DNA of 64,000 nt from Scandinavium sp051650185 (GTDB lineage Bacteria > Pseudomonadota > Gammaproteobacteria > Enterobacterales > Enterobacteriaceae), in assembly GCF_051650185.1 (NCBI RefSeq), contig NZ_JBOFIN010000070.1, positions 1 to 64,000 of the forward strand, in the 5' to 3' direction. Both the position numbers and the translations under genes were made by a program. This document shows, piece by piece, positions 32,902-41,144 of the stretch. A model generated the notes under the pieces. The model was not told where the DNA came from. It did no database searches and was given only the letters and a program-made list of their open reading frames with translations. Each line of letters starts with the position of its first letter. Positions within the stretch are counted from its first letter, which is position 1.

Positions 32902-33807
32902 CTATATTTCCATACACCTTTTATCATTTAACTTATTACTGGGCCGACGCCGCAGATATTCCCGTGGCGAGCGATATCCCAGTGCACTGTGCGGATGCCA
33001 TTCGTTGTAATGTTCGAACGCCATCGCAAGGTTCTTTACTGCTGTCAGACCATCAGGCTTCGGCATGACGCTGATGTAATCTCGTTTCATCGTCTTCACG
33101 AAGCTCTCTGCCATTCCGTTACTTTCAGGGCTACGCACCGCTGTCGTTTTTGGCTCCAGACCCAGCATCCTCGCGAACGTCCGTGTTTCATGCGCACGAT
33201 ACGCTGAACCATTATCTGTCAGCCACTCCACCGGCGAGGAAGGGAGTGTACTCCCGAAGCGCCGCTCCACTGCGCCCAGCATTACATCCTGAACGGTTTC
33301 ACTGTCGAACCCACCTGTACCGGCTGCCCAGTACAGAGCTTCACGATCACAACAGTCCAGTGCGAACGTGACCCGCAGTTTTTCGCCATTATCGCAGCGG
33401 AACTCGAACCCATCGGAGCACCATCGCTGGTTGCTTTCACCCACAGCCACTTTACCTGTATGTGCCCGCTGTAAAGGCGTCAGAACAGGTTTCCTGCCCA
33501 GCAATAACCCATGCTGTCGCATGATCCTGTAGACACGTTTGGCATTGATAACTGCCAGCCCTTTATTTTCCGATTGCCTGCGTAACAGGGCCCATATCCG
33601 GCGATAACCGTAGGTTGGCAAGTCTCCGGCGACGTCCCGGATACGTTCGAGAGCTTCACTATCATCGGATTTAAGACTGCACCGGCGATCCCGCCAGTGG
33701 TGAGTCCGTCGGGCAAGCGCGTGAAGATGCGCACGTGACACACGCAGGCAGCGACTGACGAGACTTACTCGCCATCCTCCGGCAATAAGGGCACGTGCGC
33801 TGTCCAC
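32902..33807 (-). CDS. IS2-like transposase OrfB (DDE integrase domain)
   Basis: 301 residues, the same size as IS2 OrfB. HTH_21-type N-terminus (LARRTHHWRDRR), then the rve integrase core with the DDE residues in WCSDGFEFRCDNGEKL, WLTDNGSAYRAH and ESNGMAESFVKT. It ends RRPSNKLNDKRCMEI, much like IS2. Translation as the OrfAB fusion should arise by -1 frameshifting on AAAAAAAG at the end of orfA (near 33807-33814). All motifs are intact, so the element may be active. Confidence 0.95.
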   Translation of the reverse strand: MDSARALIAGGWRVSLVSRCLRVSRAHLHALARRTHHWRDRRCSLKSDDSEALERIRDVAGDLPTYGYRRIWALLRRQSENKGLAVINAKRVYRIMRQHGLLLGRKPVLTPLQRAHTGKVAVGESNQRWCSDGFEFRCDNGEKLRVTFALDCCDREALYWAAGTGGFDSETVQDVMLGAVERRFGSTLPSSPVEWLTDNGSAYRAHETRTFARMLGLEPKTTAVRSPESNGMAESFVKTMKRDYISVMPKPDGLTAVKNLAMAFEHYNEWHPHSALGYRSPREYLRRRPSNKLNDKRCMEI

Positions 33808-34130
33808 TTTTTTTGGCGACCATATTCAACGGCTTCTTTTAGCAGCTCATTTTCCATGGTTTTCTTGCCCAACAGGCGCTGAAGCTCTTTTATCTGCTTC
33901 ATTGCTGATGCCAGCTCAGAGGCTGGAACGACTTGCTCACCCGCAGCTACTGCGGTGAGACTGCCGTCCTGATACTGCTTACGCCAAAGGAACAGTTGGC
34001 TTGCTGCCACACCGTACTGGCGGGCAACCATTGAGACAGTCATACCCGGTTCAAAGCTCTGCTGAACCATAGTGATCTTTTCCTGCACGGTACGCCGTCT
34101 GCGCTTTTCAGGGCCTAAGACATCAATCAT
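33765..34130 (-). CDS. IS2-like transposase OrfA
   Basis: 121 residues, as in IS2, starting MIDVLGPEKRRRRTVQEKIT. It carries the IS3-family helix-turn-helix (MVARQYGVAASQLFLWRKQY) and a leucine-zipper-like end (QIKELQRLLGKKTMENELL). The upstream in-frame ATG at 34175 would add 15 residues from the terminal region, and IS2 itself uses the shorter form. It overlaps orfB in the -1 frame. Confidence 0.93.
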   Translation of the reverse strand: MIDVLGPEKRRRRTVQEKITMVQQSFEPGMTVSMVARQYGVAASQLFLWRKQYQDGSLTAVAAGEQVVPASELASAMKQIKELQRLLGKKTMENELLKEAVEYGRQKKWTAHVPLLPEDGE

Positions 34131-34335
34131 CTGAACTCCTACGACTAGCCTAAAAACTAGTATTAAGACTATCACCTATTTAAGTGATGCCAGATGTCTG
34201 GAGATTCAGGGGGCCAGTCTAGTGCCGAAAGAAGCCTGGCGGTATGTCAGATAAGACTTACCGGAGTGTTGTGGCTGAGCGTCGCCTGTCGTGATGCAGG
34301 CAGGCCCATCATTTATGATGAGCCTCCCAAGTGGT

Positions 34336-34905
34336 TCAGTGAGCGAAAGTACGTTCCCCGCCGCAGCACAGACAAATCATCGGCGCATTATCATCGTCAC
34401 TGAGATGATGGCGCGAACAATCCCCCAGTACCAGACTGATTTCCCATGCCACCTCAGTGAGGGTATCAAGATGAACTTTCATCTTCTCCTCAGAACGTTG
34501 GGATATTTCGTCAACGAACCCCATCATTATCCTGTTATACCCTGCTACCTGCCCTGTCCGTTCAGGGGTATTTTCAAAAACAGGCCTTTCGTGCTCAAAG
34601 GCAGCCTGTTTGCTCGCTGAATCGCAATGGCAGGGCGGATTTTCTCTGGCCTTTCGCTGGTCGGCGAGAAAACCATTTACGCATTTATCCAGAACATCGC
34701 TGATTTCACAGGTAATACTGAGCAAAACCGGCACGTACTCCTTCAGCGGATCATGCCTGCGCAGGTTGAGGGTATACACACACTCCAGCAGGGTGGAAAT
34801 AAATTCGGTCGCCCGGATCGCCCGCGTGGGTGATTCGATCGTCACCAGCGGATCCGGAAAAACGCAACGTCTGTCGATAACCGGGAGAGGAAGCGTGTTA
34901 TCCAT
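34336..34905 (-). CDS. Hypothetical protein, 189 residues
   Basis: MDNTLPLPVIDRRCVFPDPL at the start. The middle is helical (RATEFISTLLECVYTLNLRR) and there are scattered Cys and His residues, including a C-terminal ICLCCGGERTFAH that looks like half of a metal site. ACGGAGGTGTCTC gives a good ribosome binding site. It overlaps the 30-residue frame upstream by 8 bases, so the two are probably coupled. I know no family for it. Confidence 0.6.
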   Translation of the reverse strand: MDNTLPLPVIDRRCVFPDPLVTIESPTRAIRATEFISTLLECVYTLNLRRHDPLKEYVPVLLSITCEISDVLDKCVNGFLADQRKARENPPCHCDSASKQAAFEHERPVFENTPERTGQVAGYNRIMMGFVDEISQRSEEKMKVHLDTLTEVAWEISLVLGDCSRHHLSDDDNAPMICLCCGGERTFAH

Positions 34906-34990
34906 GAGACACCTCCGTGCTCCACTGGAACATAAAACACGGAAATCCGCGATCTTCGGGACGAGTTTGGGTATGCTGTTTCTCAGCCAT
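34898..34990 (-). CDS. Small protein of 30 residues upstream of and overlapping 34336-34905
   Basis: MAEKQHTQTRPEDRGFPCFM...WSTEVSHG, behind AAGGAGACTAACTGTT, an excellent ribosome binding site. Its stop lies 5-8 bases inside the next gene, a usual coupling arrangement. The content is plausible for a small element protein or for a leader peptide that controls translation of the next gene. Confidence 0.5.
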   Translation of the reverse strand: MAEKQHTQTRPEDRGFPCFMFQWSTEVSHG

Positions 34991-35764
34991 AACAGTTAGT
35001 CTCCTTAACGGTTTGTGGTCAGGCCCCTGGTGTGTGCTACCACATCAGTGGGCCGTCTGTTTTGTGGTATCAGTCCACAATGAACGCCTAATAACTAACC
35101 ACTCTCTGCTCTGACGTCAACCCTTTCCCGACATCTTTCCCGTATACGATCACGGTTTCGCAAATGGCCGACAGCTCTTTAGCTTAATCGCTTCAGCCAG
35201 AAACGTCCGTGCCACCTGCCCTGAGCACAATATGAGCAAAATATCGCTGATTTTTTCTCAGCGGCAAGCTCGTGGCTTCTCCGCTACGATTTTCGTTTAC
35301 CCTTCTTCCGGTTTCTGACTTCACCGTAAAGAGTGCCGAAAGAACAAGCAACTCCCACACAGGGGTGTACCCAATGAAACCACTTCCACGAGTATGAAAA
35401 TGATTAATTTATAATACATATCAATACATTAACTAACGCACGTCCTGCTTCGCAGCACCGATACAACAAATTAAAACCGAGACATTCATCACGAATAACA
35501 ACATGCCATGTTGCGGATAACATAACTATTAACTTACCTTTACCGTGGTTGTTCGAACAACAAGAAAAGAAATAATGGAACCTGTCCATTCCGGGCGGTG
35601 GCAGGGGAAATACAGGGTTTTGTTTCTCACCGGGAGTGTTCTCTCGTCCTGTATTTCCCGCTTTTTACAAGGCACACTTCAGCTAATAACCGGTAGAAAA
35701 CGCGGTACGGTGCTTTCAGGTCTTTGATTTCTGTGGTGCCGTCGCTTTTACCTGCTGGTGTTAA
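34991..35764. other. Junction region without supported genes
   Basis: About 770 bases between the mobile block and the GntR-led island. Short frames on both strands lack ribosome binding sites and family features. No tRNA, integrase or clear attachment-site repeat was found, although this is where the element boundary should lie. The only firm structure is the large inverted repeat at 35605-35659. Confidence 0.4.
35605..35664 (+). terminator. Large stem-loop with T-tract
   Basis: GGGAAATACAGG (35605-35616) and CCTGTATTTCCC (35648-35659) form a perfect 12-bp stem around 31 bases that include a small CAC/GTG hairpin; CGCTTTTT... follows. It looks like a plus-strand terminator, but no gene precedes it within 900 bases. 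It could end an unrecognised small RNA or be a mobile-element end. Confidence 0.45.
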
Positions 35765-36517
35765 ATGCTATACAGTGAAGGATCACTGACATGGCACTGG
35801 ATGGGTGTTTTGAACGCACGATACAAAAACGAAGAAAGCGCGCCGGGCAAGGCTTACCGGCAAATGCGGGAACTTTTACTTAACGGGGGCTGGCCTCCGG
35901 GGTTCGTGCTCCCCGGTGAAAACGTTCTGAAGGACATGCTGGATGTAGGCAGGCCCGCGCTTCGTGAAGCGATGATACATATAGAACTGTACGGTGCGCT
36001 GATAAAGGTGCACGGGCACAAAACGGTCATCGCCCCTGATTTTAAACCAGAGATGCTCCGGACCAATCCGTTTGCAACGGGTCCACTCAGCCCGAAGGAG
36101 TTCCAGGACATGCAGGTTTTCAGGCAGATTGTCGAAGTAAAATGTGCAGAGCTGGCGGCTACAAATGTGACGGCGACGAACCTGGAAGCGCTGGAGCGGG
36201 CGCTAAATGCCATGACGGAAAACGTGAATGATCTGCAACAGTTTTCCGCGGCAGACTGTGAATTTCATTTCACCCTAATCAAAGCAAGCGGCAATATCGC
36301 ATTTATCGCAGCAGGCCATGCACTCAGGGGAATGTATGAGTCATACCTGAACGAAATAAACCAGAGTTGTACGTCCCTGCCTGAATGTGTGACCGCACAT
36401 GCTCAGGTCTACACCGCCATTAAAAATGGCGATCCGGATGCGGCTGGCAGGGCGATGACATCCCTGATAGCGATGTCTTTGCAGCAAACGCATAAGCAAC
36501 CAGGCGATAGCGAGTAA
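35765..36517 (+). CDS. GntR-family (FadR/FCD) transcriptional regulator
   Basis: A 250-residue regulator. The winged helix (about 28-92) includes LPGENVLKDMLDVGRPALRE, a GntR recognition helix. The FCD effector domain (about 110-240) has the His/Asp metal-binding pattern (DCEFHFTLIKASGN and HAQVYTAIKNGD). FadR-type regulators respond to organic acids and control nearby catabolic genes, here probably the dehydrogenase, sulfatase and transporter downstream. ATG at 35765 has only a weak site; ATG at 35801 is an alternative start that keeps both domains. Confidence 0.85.
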   Translation: MLYSEGSLTWHWMGVLNARYKNEESAPGKAYRQMRELLLNGGWPPGFVLPGENVLKDMLDVGRPALREAMIHIELYGALIKVHGHKTVIAPDFKPEMLRTNPFATGPLSPKEFQDMQVFRQIVEVKCAELAATNVTATNLEALERALNAMTENVNDLQQFSAADCEFHFTLIKASGNIAFIAAGHALRGMYESYLNEINQSCTSLPECVTAHAQVYTAIKNGDPDAAGRAMTSLIAMSLQQTHKQPGDSE

Positions 36518-36547
36518 CCATCAGCCAGTAACATCAGTGAGAGAAGT

Positions 36548-36605
36548 GGGGATATGCCTGTATCCCCGGAAAAGGGCATAAGGGGCGAATATACGTGCAT
36601 TCGCC
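36548..36605. promoter_or_regulatory. Two palindromes downstream of the GntR gene
   Basis: GGGGATA, TGCCTG, TATCCCC (36548-36567) and GGCGAAT, ATACGTGC, ATTCGCC (36584-36605), each with perfect 7-bp arms. They lie between the regulator stop and the next gene (36856). No T-tract follows either. They may be weak terminators or operators for the regulator. The remaining 250 bases to 36855 show nothing else. Confidence 0.4.
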
Positions 36606-36855
36606 AGATAAACAGCCTGTTGATGAATTCAGGCCCGATGTCGATTTTATCTTTACGTGTAAATACCATGAGTAAAGAACAGCCGGATAAATAATTCAGC
36701 AAGCTCAAACCTGAAGTGACGTTATCAATTCCGTGGCTATGTTATGGCACCAGAAACCATAGCACTGGCTTTTCGCGCCATGAATAATTTCAGCCACGCA
36801 ATAAAATAATGTCACGACCTACATTCATATTCATGAACAATACACAGGAGCAGGT

Positions 36856-37758
36856 ATGGAAATCGTATTTATTGGCTTTGGCGATACCGCCAGTCATATT
36901 GCCAACGACCTGAAGGTGAATCACTCGCTCAGACTTGGGGCATTTGACACTGATTACGACCATCCGCTGCGCGGACAGCAACTTCATACCCGTTCACTGA
37001 TCGCTGGCGTGCGGTTATATCGAAAGCTGTCAGATGCTGTGGCCACCGCACGCTACATCATCTGCCTGACTCCCGGCAGCCGCGCATTAGCAGTGGCGCA
37101 GCAGGTTCTCCCGCTTCTGGGCAAGGGCCAGTATTACATTGATATGACCTCCGCCTCTCCCGCTGTCAAACAGGCCATTAACATCCTGCCGCGAGCCAGC
37201 GACGTTGGTTTCTGTGATGCCGCCATTATGGGCTCCACACCTGAGCAGGGTCATCAGGTACCGCTTATTCTGGCTGGCAATGCAGCTCAACAATTTACGG
37301 ATGACCTTACGCCTTACGGAATGGTCTTTACTGTGCTGGAGGCTGAGCCAGGTGTCGCCTCCACTATACGGACGCTACGCAATATCGTGGTGATGGGGCT
37401 ACCACAGTTACTGCTGGAAGCCCTCTGTGCTGCCGAAAAAATTGGCGCAAAGGATATTCTGATCAGTTCACTTGGACATACTCTCAAGGGCAAAACTGTT
37501 GAACAACTGGCGGAAACCTTCTGTACCGAAGCAGTGGTTCACGCCGCCCAGTATTGCGGTGACATGGCCAGCACCGTTGCCACATTGCGGGCGATTGATG
37601 CGGATGCAACCATGTCGGTGGCAACCCTGACAAAGCTGCATTCACTGGTCAACAGTGGCCTGTCAGCAGCAATCGCCGAAAAAGAACCTCTCCCGAATTT
37701 CAGGGAAGCTGTCAAATTACTGACCTTCCATAGCGAAGAGAAACACAACTATCACTGA
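36856..37758 (+). CDS. 3-hydroxyisobutyrate dehydrogenase-like NAD(P)-dependent oxidoreductase
   Basis: A 300-residue protein. The N-terminal Rossmann fold has the dinucleotide loop IVFIGFGDTASHIA. The middle carries DMTSASPAVKQ and CDAAIMGSTPEQGHQVPLIL in the substrate region, and the C-terminal helical domain resembles DUF1932 proteins. The catalytic Lys of classical beta-hydroxyacid dehydrogenases is not obvious, so the substrate is open. AGGAGCAGGT supplies the ribosome binding site. It lies between the FCD regulator and the sulfatase and may process the acid released from a sulfated substrate. Confidence 0.75.
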   Translation: MEIVFIGFGDTASHIANDLKVNHSLRLGAFDTDYDHPLRGQQLHTRSLIAGVRLYRKLSDAVATARYIICLTPGSRALAVAQQVLPLLGKGQYYIDMTSASPAVKQAINILPRASDVGFCDAAIMGSTPEQGHQVPLILAGNAAQQFTDDLTPYGMVFTVLEAEPGVASTIRTLRNIVVMGLPQLLLEALCAAEKIGAKDILISSLGHTLKGKTVEQLAETFCTEAVVHAAQYCGDMASTVATLRAIDADATMSVATLTKLHSLVNSGLSAAIAEKEPLPNFREAVKLLTFHSEEKHNYH

Positions 37759-38110
37759 GCACAACCCTCTGCAGAGTGGCTATCGCTGAACAAATAACGA
37801 ATTTATTTATCAAGGCCATGGCATCTGATATTGAATAAGTCCTTTTTAAATACCCCTGCACATAAATAGCCAGTAAAGCACAAAGGATGTATAAATTTTC
37901 ATATCAGAAAAGATTGCGCCATATATTTAATGAAGGAGGTAAAAAACCAGCAAATAAATGAATAACGACAATTGTCTGCGATGCACCTACGCAGTATTCA
38001 CTACATCGCACTTTAGTCACTTTTGAAAAGAAACTGTCGCAACTGTGATGCTGAATTGCCATCACAGGAAACAGCTTTTGTATTTTTAGAGCAACTGATG
38101 AGACTACGTT

Positions 38111-39610
38111 ATGAATCAGAAAAATAAGAATCAGAATAACCGTCCCAACGTGTTATTTATTTCCGTGGATCAGTGGCCTGCGCACCTGTTCGGCTGCGCC
38201 GGGAATGAGGTGATTGAAACCCCGACAATCGACAGTCTGGCAAAGGCGGGGATCCGCTATACCTCCGCCTTTACCGAGTGCCCCATTTGCATTCCTGCTC
38301 GTCGCAGCATGATGACCGGCACCTCGCCTCGCACCCACGGTGACCGCATTTTCCAGCCCGCCCTGCCCATGCCAGCATTCCCGACGCTTGCCGGCGCATT
38401 TACCGCAGCGGGCTACCAGACTCAGGCCATCGGCAAGCTACATGCCTATCCGCCCCGCGCCCGCATCGGTTTTGAGGAAGCAATGATTGCCGAAGAAGGT
38501 CGCAGCCATCTCGGCGGCGTGGACGACTATGAAATCTTCCTCGCCGAAAATGGTCAGGCCGGGCAGCAGTTTATGCACGGCATGAGCAACAACCAGTACA
38601 TCTGGCGCACCTGGCATCTTGATGAGCGACTGCACGTGACAAACTGGACAACCGCAACGGCGGCAAAGAGCATTCGTCGCCGCGACCCCACCCGCCCGGC
38701 ATTCTGGCATGTCTCCTACACCCACCCTCACCCACCGATTACCCCGCTAACATCTTATCTTGATCGCTATCGCTCGCGTACCATGGACACTCCCGCAGTC
38801 AGCGAATGGTCACAACGGGTGTCCACGCCGTGGGCTGTTCAGGCTGCACAGCATCTATGGGGTGAACTCACCGACGAACAGTATGCCGATATGCGCCGCG
38901 CCTTTTACGCGCAATGTACCCACGTTGACCACCAGATCCGTCTGCTGATTGGCTCCCTGCGTGAAGAAGGGATCCTCGACAATACCATCATCCTGTTTGT
39001 CAGCGATCACGGCGACATGCTGGGCGATCACGGTATGTATGCCAAACGTTTCCTCTATCAGGGCTCGGTCAAAGTGCCGATGATCCTGGTCAACCGTACC
39101 GGGGTGGATGAGCACCGCCAGGACTCTGTCGATGAACGACTGGTTGCCCTGCAGGACATCATGCCAACGCTGTTGACGATGTGTGACATTGAGGTTCCTG
39201 ATTCCTGTGACGGGCTTTCCATGCTCGGGGAAGCAAAACGCGACACCCTGTACTGTGAAGCGATGGAAGGCCCACGTGCCACACGCATGGTCACAGACGG
39301 ACGCTACAAACTGTTCTGGTATCCGGCGGGTAATCAGTTCCAGCTTTTCGACCTGACTCACGATCCTCGCGAGTTGCATGACCTTTTTTATGACCCTGAC
39401 ATGTTACCGGTAACTCACCTATTGCACGCGCAATTGCTGAAAGAGCTGTATGGCAGCGATCTGGAATGGATTGCTGACGGCACGTTTGTGGGCTGCGAAG
39501 CGCCCGATCAGATGGCTCCGGCAAACCGTGACCTCTCAGGGCAGCGAGGGATTCACTTTCCGCCGCTCGCCACCGCTACCGATCCGGGCCACGTTGTCGG
39601 CTTTGGCTGA
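38111..39610 (+). CDS. Type I (Cys-type) sulfatase
   Basis: A 499-residue alkaline-phosphatase-fold sulfatase. C60-I-P-A-R64 in CPICIPARRSMMTG is the C-x-(P)-x-R signature whose Cys becomes formylglycine. Metal ligands lie in SVDQWP (Asp20) and FVSDHGDMLGDHGM. No signal peptide is present, so the enzyme is probably cytoplasmic and depends on a maturase encoded elsewhere. It is a hydrolase of sulfate esters; choline sulfatase and aryl sulfatase are both possible. It pairs with the MFS gene 27 bases downstream. The gap 37759-38110 holds only its leader. Confidence 0.88.
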   Translation: MNQKNKNQNNRPNVLFISVDQWPAHLFGCAGNEVIETPTIDSLAKAGIRYTSAFTECPICIPARRSMMTGTSPRTHGDRIFQPALPMPAFPTLAGAFTAAGYQTQAIGKLHAYPPRARIGFEEAMIAEEGRSHLGGVDDYEIFLAENGQAGQQFMHGMSNNQYIWRTWHLDERLHVTNWTTATAAKSIRRRDPTRPAFWHVSYTHPHPPITPLTSYLDRYRSRTMDTPAVSEWSQRVSTPWAVQAAQHLWGELTDEQYADMRRAFYAQCTHVDHQIRLLIGSLREEGILDNTIILFVSDHGDMLGDHGMYAKRFLYQGSVKVPMILVNRTGVDEHRQDSVDERLVALQDIMPTLLTMCDIEVPDSCDGLSMLGEAKRDTLYCEAMEGPRATRMVTDGRYKLFWYPAGNQFQLFDLTHDPRELHDLFYDPDMLPVTHLLHAQLLKELYGSDLEWIADGTFVGCEAPDQMAPANRDLSGQRGIHFPPLATATDPGHVVGFG

Positions 39611-39637
39611 TTCATCCCCTTATTACGGAGACTAACC

Positions 39638-40966
39638 ATGAATAATGAATCTCTGCTTTCGCAACCTCAGTCCATCACCGACGAAAAAACAACAAGTGAT
39701 GCGGTGTTTAAAAAGGTCGCTTTCCGGCTGCTACCGCTGCTGGTGCTGTGCTATTTCGCCGCCTTTCTTGACCGGGTGAATGTCGGCTTTGCGGCCCTGA
39801 CCATGCGGGATGATATCGGGCTGTCTGCCACTGCCTACGGGCTTGGCAGCGGGATTTTCTTTCTCAGCTACTTCATCTTTGAAGTACCGAGTAACCTGCT
39901 GCTAGCCCGTTTTGGTGCCCGGCGCTGGATAGCCCGCATCATGATAACCTGGGCAGTTATCTCGGCCTGCACGGCGTTTGTGCAGGGAAGCACGTCGTTC
40001 CTGTTCTTCCGTTTTCTTTTGGGAGCGGCAGAAGCCGGTTTCTATCCGGGGATCCTCTATTACCTGAGTACCTGGTTCCCCAACCGTAAACGGGCGCAGA
40101 TTATCTCGCTGCTGCTGCTCTCCAACCCCTTTGCGACCATTATCGGCGCTCCGCTGTCGGGCTTTATCCTCTCGATGAATCCACATGGTGGGCTGCATGA
40201 CTGGCAGTGGCTGTTCCTGCTCGAAGCCATTCCGTCGATGGTGCTCGGCGTGCTGGTACTGTTCCTGTTGCCGGAAAAAGTCGCAGATGTTCGCTGGCTG
40301 ACACCACACGAGAAGGCGGTGGTGAAACAGGAGCTGGATGCGGACATCGCACAGCGTAAGAGCAAAACCACCATGAAGGTCTCCGGGATATTCCACCATC
40401 CGTGGATCCTCGGGCTGGCACTGGTGTTCCTCGGCATTGCCATGACCAACGCCACCATCAACTTCTGGTTGCCCCAGATTATCCATCGCTCCGGCTTCTC
40501 CATCATGGCGACCGGGTTTATCTCAATGATCCCCTATATCGCCGCCGTTATCGCCCTGTTGTGGTGGGGGAAACGCAGCGACAGGAAGAATGAGCGCTTT
40601 TTCCACATGATAGCCCCGCTGGTCGTTGCCATCATCGGGATAAGCCTTACCGCGCTCAGCAGCCAGCAGTTGCTGCAAATCACCGGACTGACAATGGCCT
40701 CTGCCGGGCTGTTTGCGCTGCTACCTGTGTTCTGGTCGCTGCCTCCGATGTTTATGACGGGTGCCGCGGCAGCAGGCGGTATTGCGGTGATCAACTCCAT
40801 CGGCAATTTGGGGGGATTTTTTGGTCCCTCAGCAATGGGATTTATCAAGGATTTGACGGGCAGTTTCTCTGCAGGATTGCTTGTTAACATCACGATGCTG
40901 TCTGTCAGCCTTCTCACCATCGTGATTTTTGCGACCAGAACGACGCTGGGGAAACGGGAAACCTGA
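39638..40966 (+). CDS. MFS transporter, anion:cation symporter type
   Basis: A 442-residue transporter with 12 hydrophobic segments. LCYFAAFLDRVNVGFAALTM near residue 37 and the FEVPSNLLLARFGARRWIAR segment are typical of the ACS family of organic-acid and sugar-acid symporters (tartrate, galactonate and phthalate carriers). A central basic loop separates the halves. It lies directly after the sulfatase, behind TTACGGAGACTAACC, and should import the sulfated or acidic substrate. The gene pair is compact and high in GC, unlike the nucleotidyltransferase gene that follows. Confidence 0.88.
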   Translation: MNNESLLSQPQSITDEKTTSDAVFKKVAFRLLPLLVLCYFAAFLDRVNVGFAALTMRDDIGLSATAYGLGSGIFFLSYFIFEVPSNLLLARFGARRWIARIMITWAVISACTAFVQGSTSFLFFRFLLGAAEAGFYPGILYYLSTWFPNRKRAQIISLLLLSNPFATIIGAPLSGFILSMNPHGGLHDWQWLFLLEAIPSMVLGVLVLFLLPEKVADVRWLTPHEKAVVKQELDADIAQRKSKTTMKVSGIFHHPWILGLALVFLGIAMTNATINFWLPQIIHRSGFSIMATGFISMIPYIAAVIALLWWGKRSDRKNERFFHMIAPLVVAIIGISLTALSSQQLLQITGLTMASAGLFALLPVFWSLPPMFMTGAAAAGGIAVINSIGNLGGFFGPSAMGFIKDLTGSFSAGLLVNITMLSVSLLTIVIFATRTTLGKRET

Positions 40967-41144
40967 TAGCAGAATCTGTTACTCCTGATTATGGTCAGGT
41001 CATATTCACGACCAGACCATAATTTTAAAGTTGTTTGCTCAGAGTGATGCTGTCAACAGATGCTCAAATATGCTAAACAGACTAACGGGCAGGAAGCAAG
41101 GTAATCCAAATAATCGTTTTCAATTGCATATCGGGGTGATGGCT

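Larger units (their letters stand above)
32891..34221 (-). mobile_element. IS2-like insertion sequence (IS3 family), complete
   Basis: 1331 bases, the same length as IS2. The ends TGGATTTGCCCCTATATTTC (at 32891) and TAGACTGGCCCCCTGAATCT (reverse strand from 34221) are imperfect inverted repeats like those of IS2. A 5-bp target duplication GTGCC flanks it (32886-32890 and 34222-34226). Both transposase frames are intact, with an A7G slippery run in the overlap. The proteins differ clearly from classical IS2, so it is a relative, not IS2 itself. It splits the Hha-like gene. Confidence 0.95.
32712..34254 (+). pseudogene. Hha/YmoA-family gene interrupted by IS2-like element
   Basis: Removing the IS (32891-34221) and one copy of the GTGCC duplication gives a 68-residue protein: MKTKMDYVRQLRRLSDAFNL, then LEKVIEHMTEKLSREESYTL, AADHRRAEMAMNRYFDKVP and, after the element, KEAWRYVR with a stop at 34252-34254. 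This aligns with Hha and YmoA (KTDYLMRLRRCQ, LERVIEKNKYELS, AADHRLAELTMNKLYDKIP, WKFIR). Hha proteins bind H-NS and silence horizontally acquired genes. The insertion removes the last 8 residues and replaces them with about 60 read from the IS, so the product is probably inactive. The ATG follows CCGGAGTAAAA. Confidence 0.88.

Noticed and set aside
9691..35764. tRNA gene or attachment-site direct repeat at the edges of the mobile block
   Set aside because: I looked at 9.69-10.0 kb and 35.0-35.7 kb and saw no tRNA-like cloverleaf or long shared repeat; subtle sites could be missed by eye.
37930..38026. AAGGAGGT followed by a 22-codon frame before the sulfatase
   Set aside because: Spacing from the Shine-Dalgarno to the ATG is about 17 bases, too long for a convincing leader peptide.
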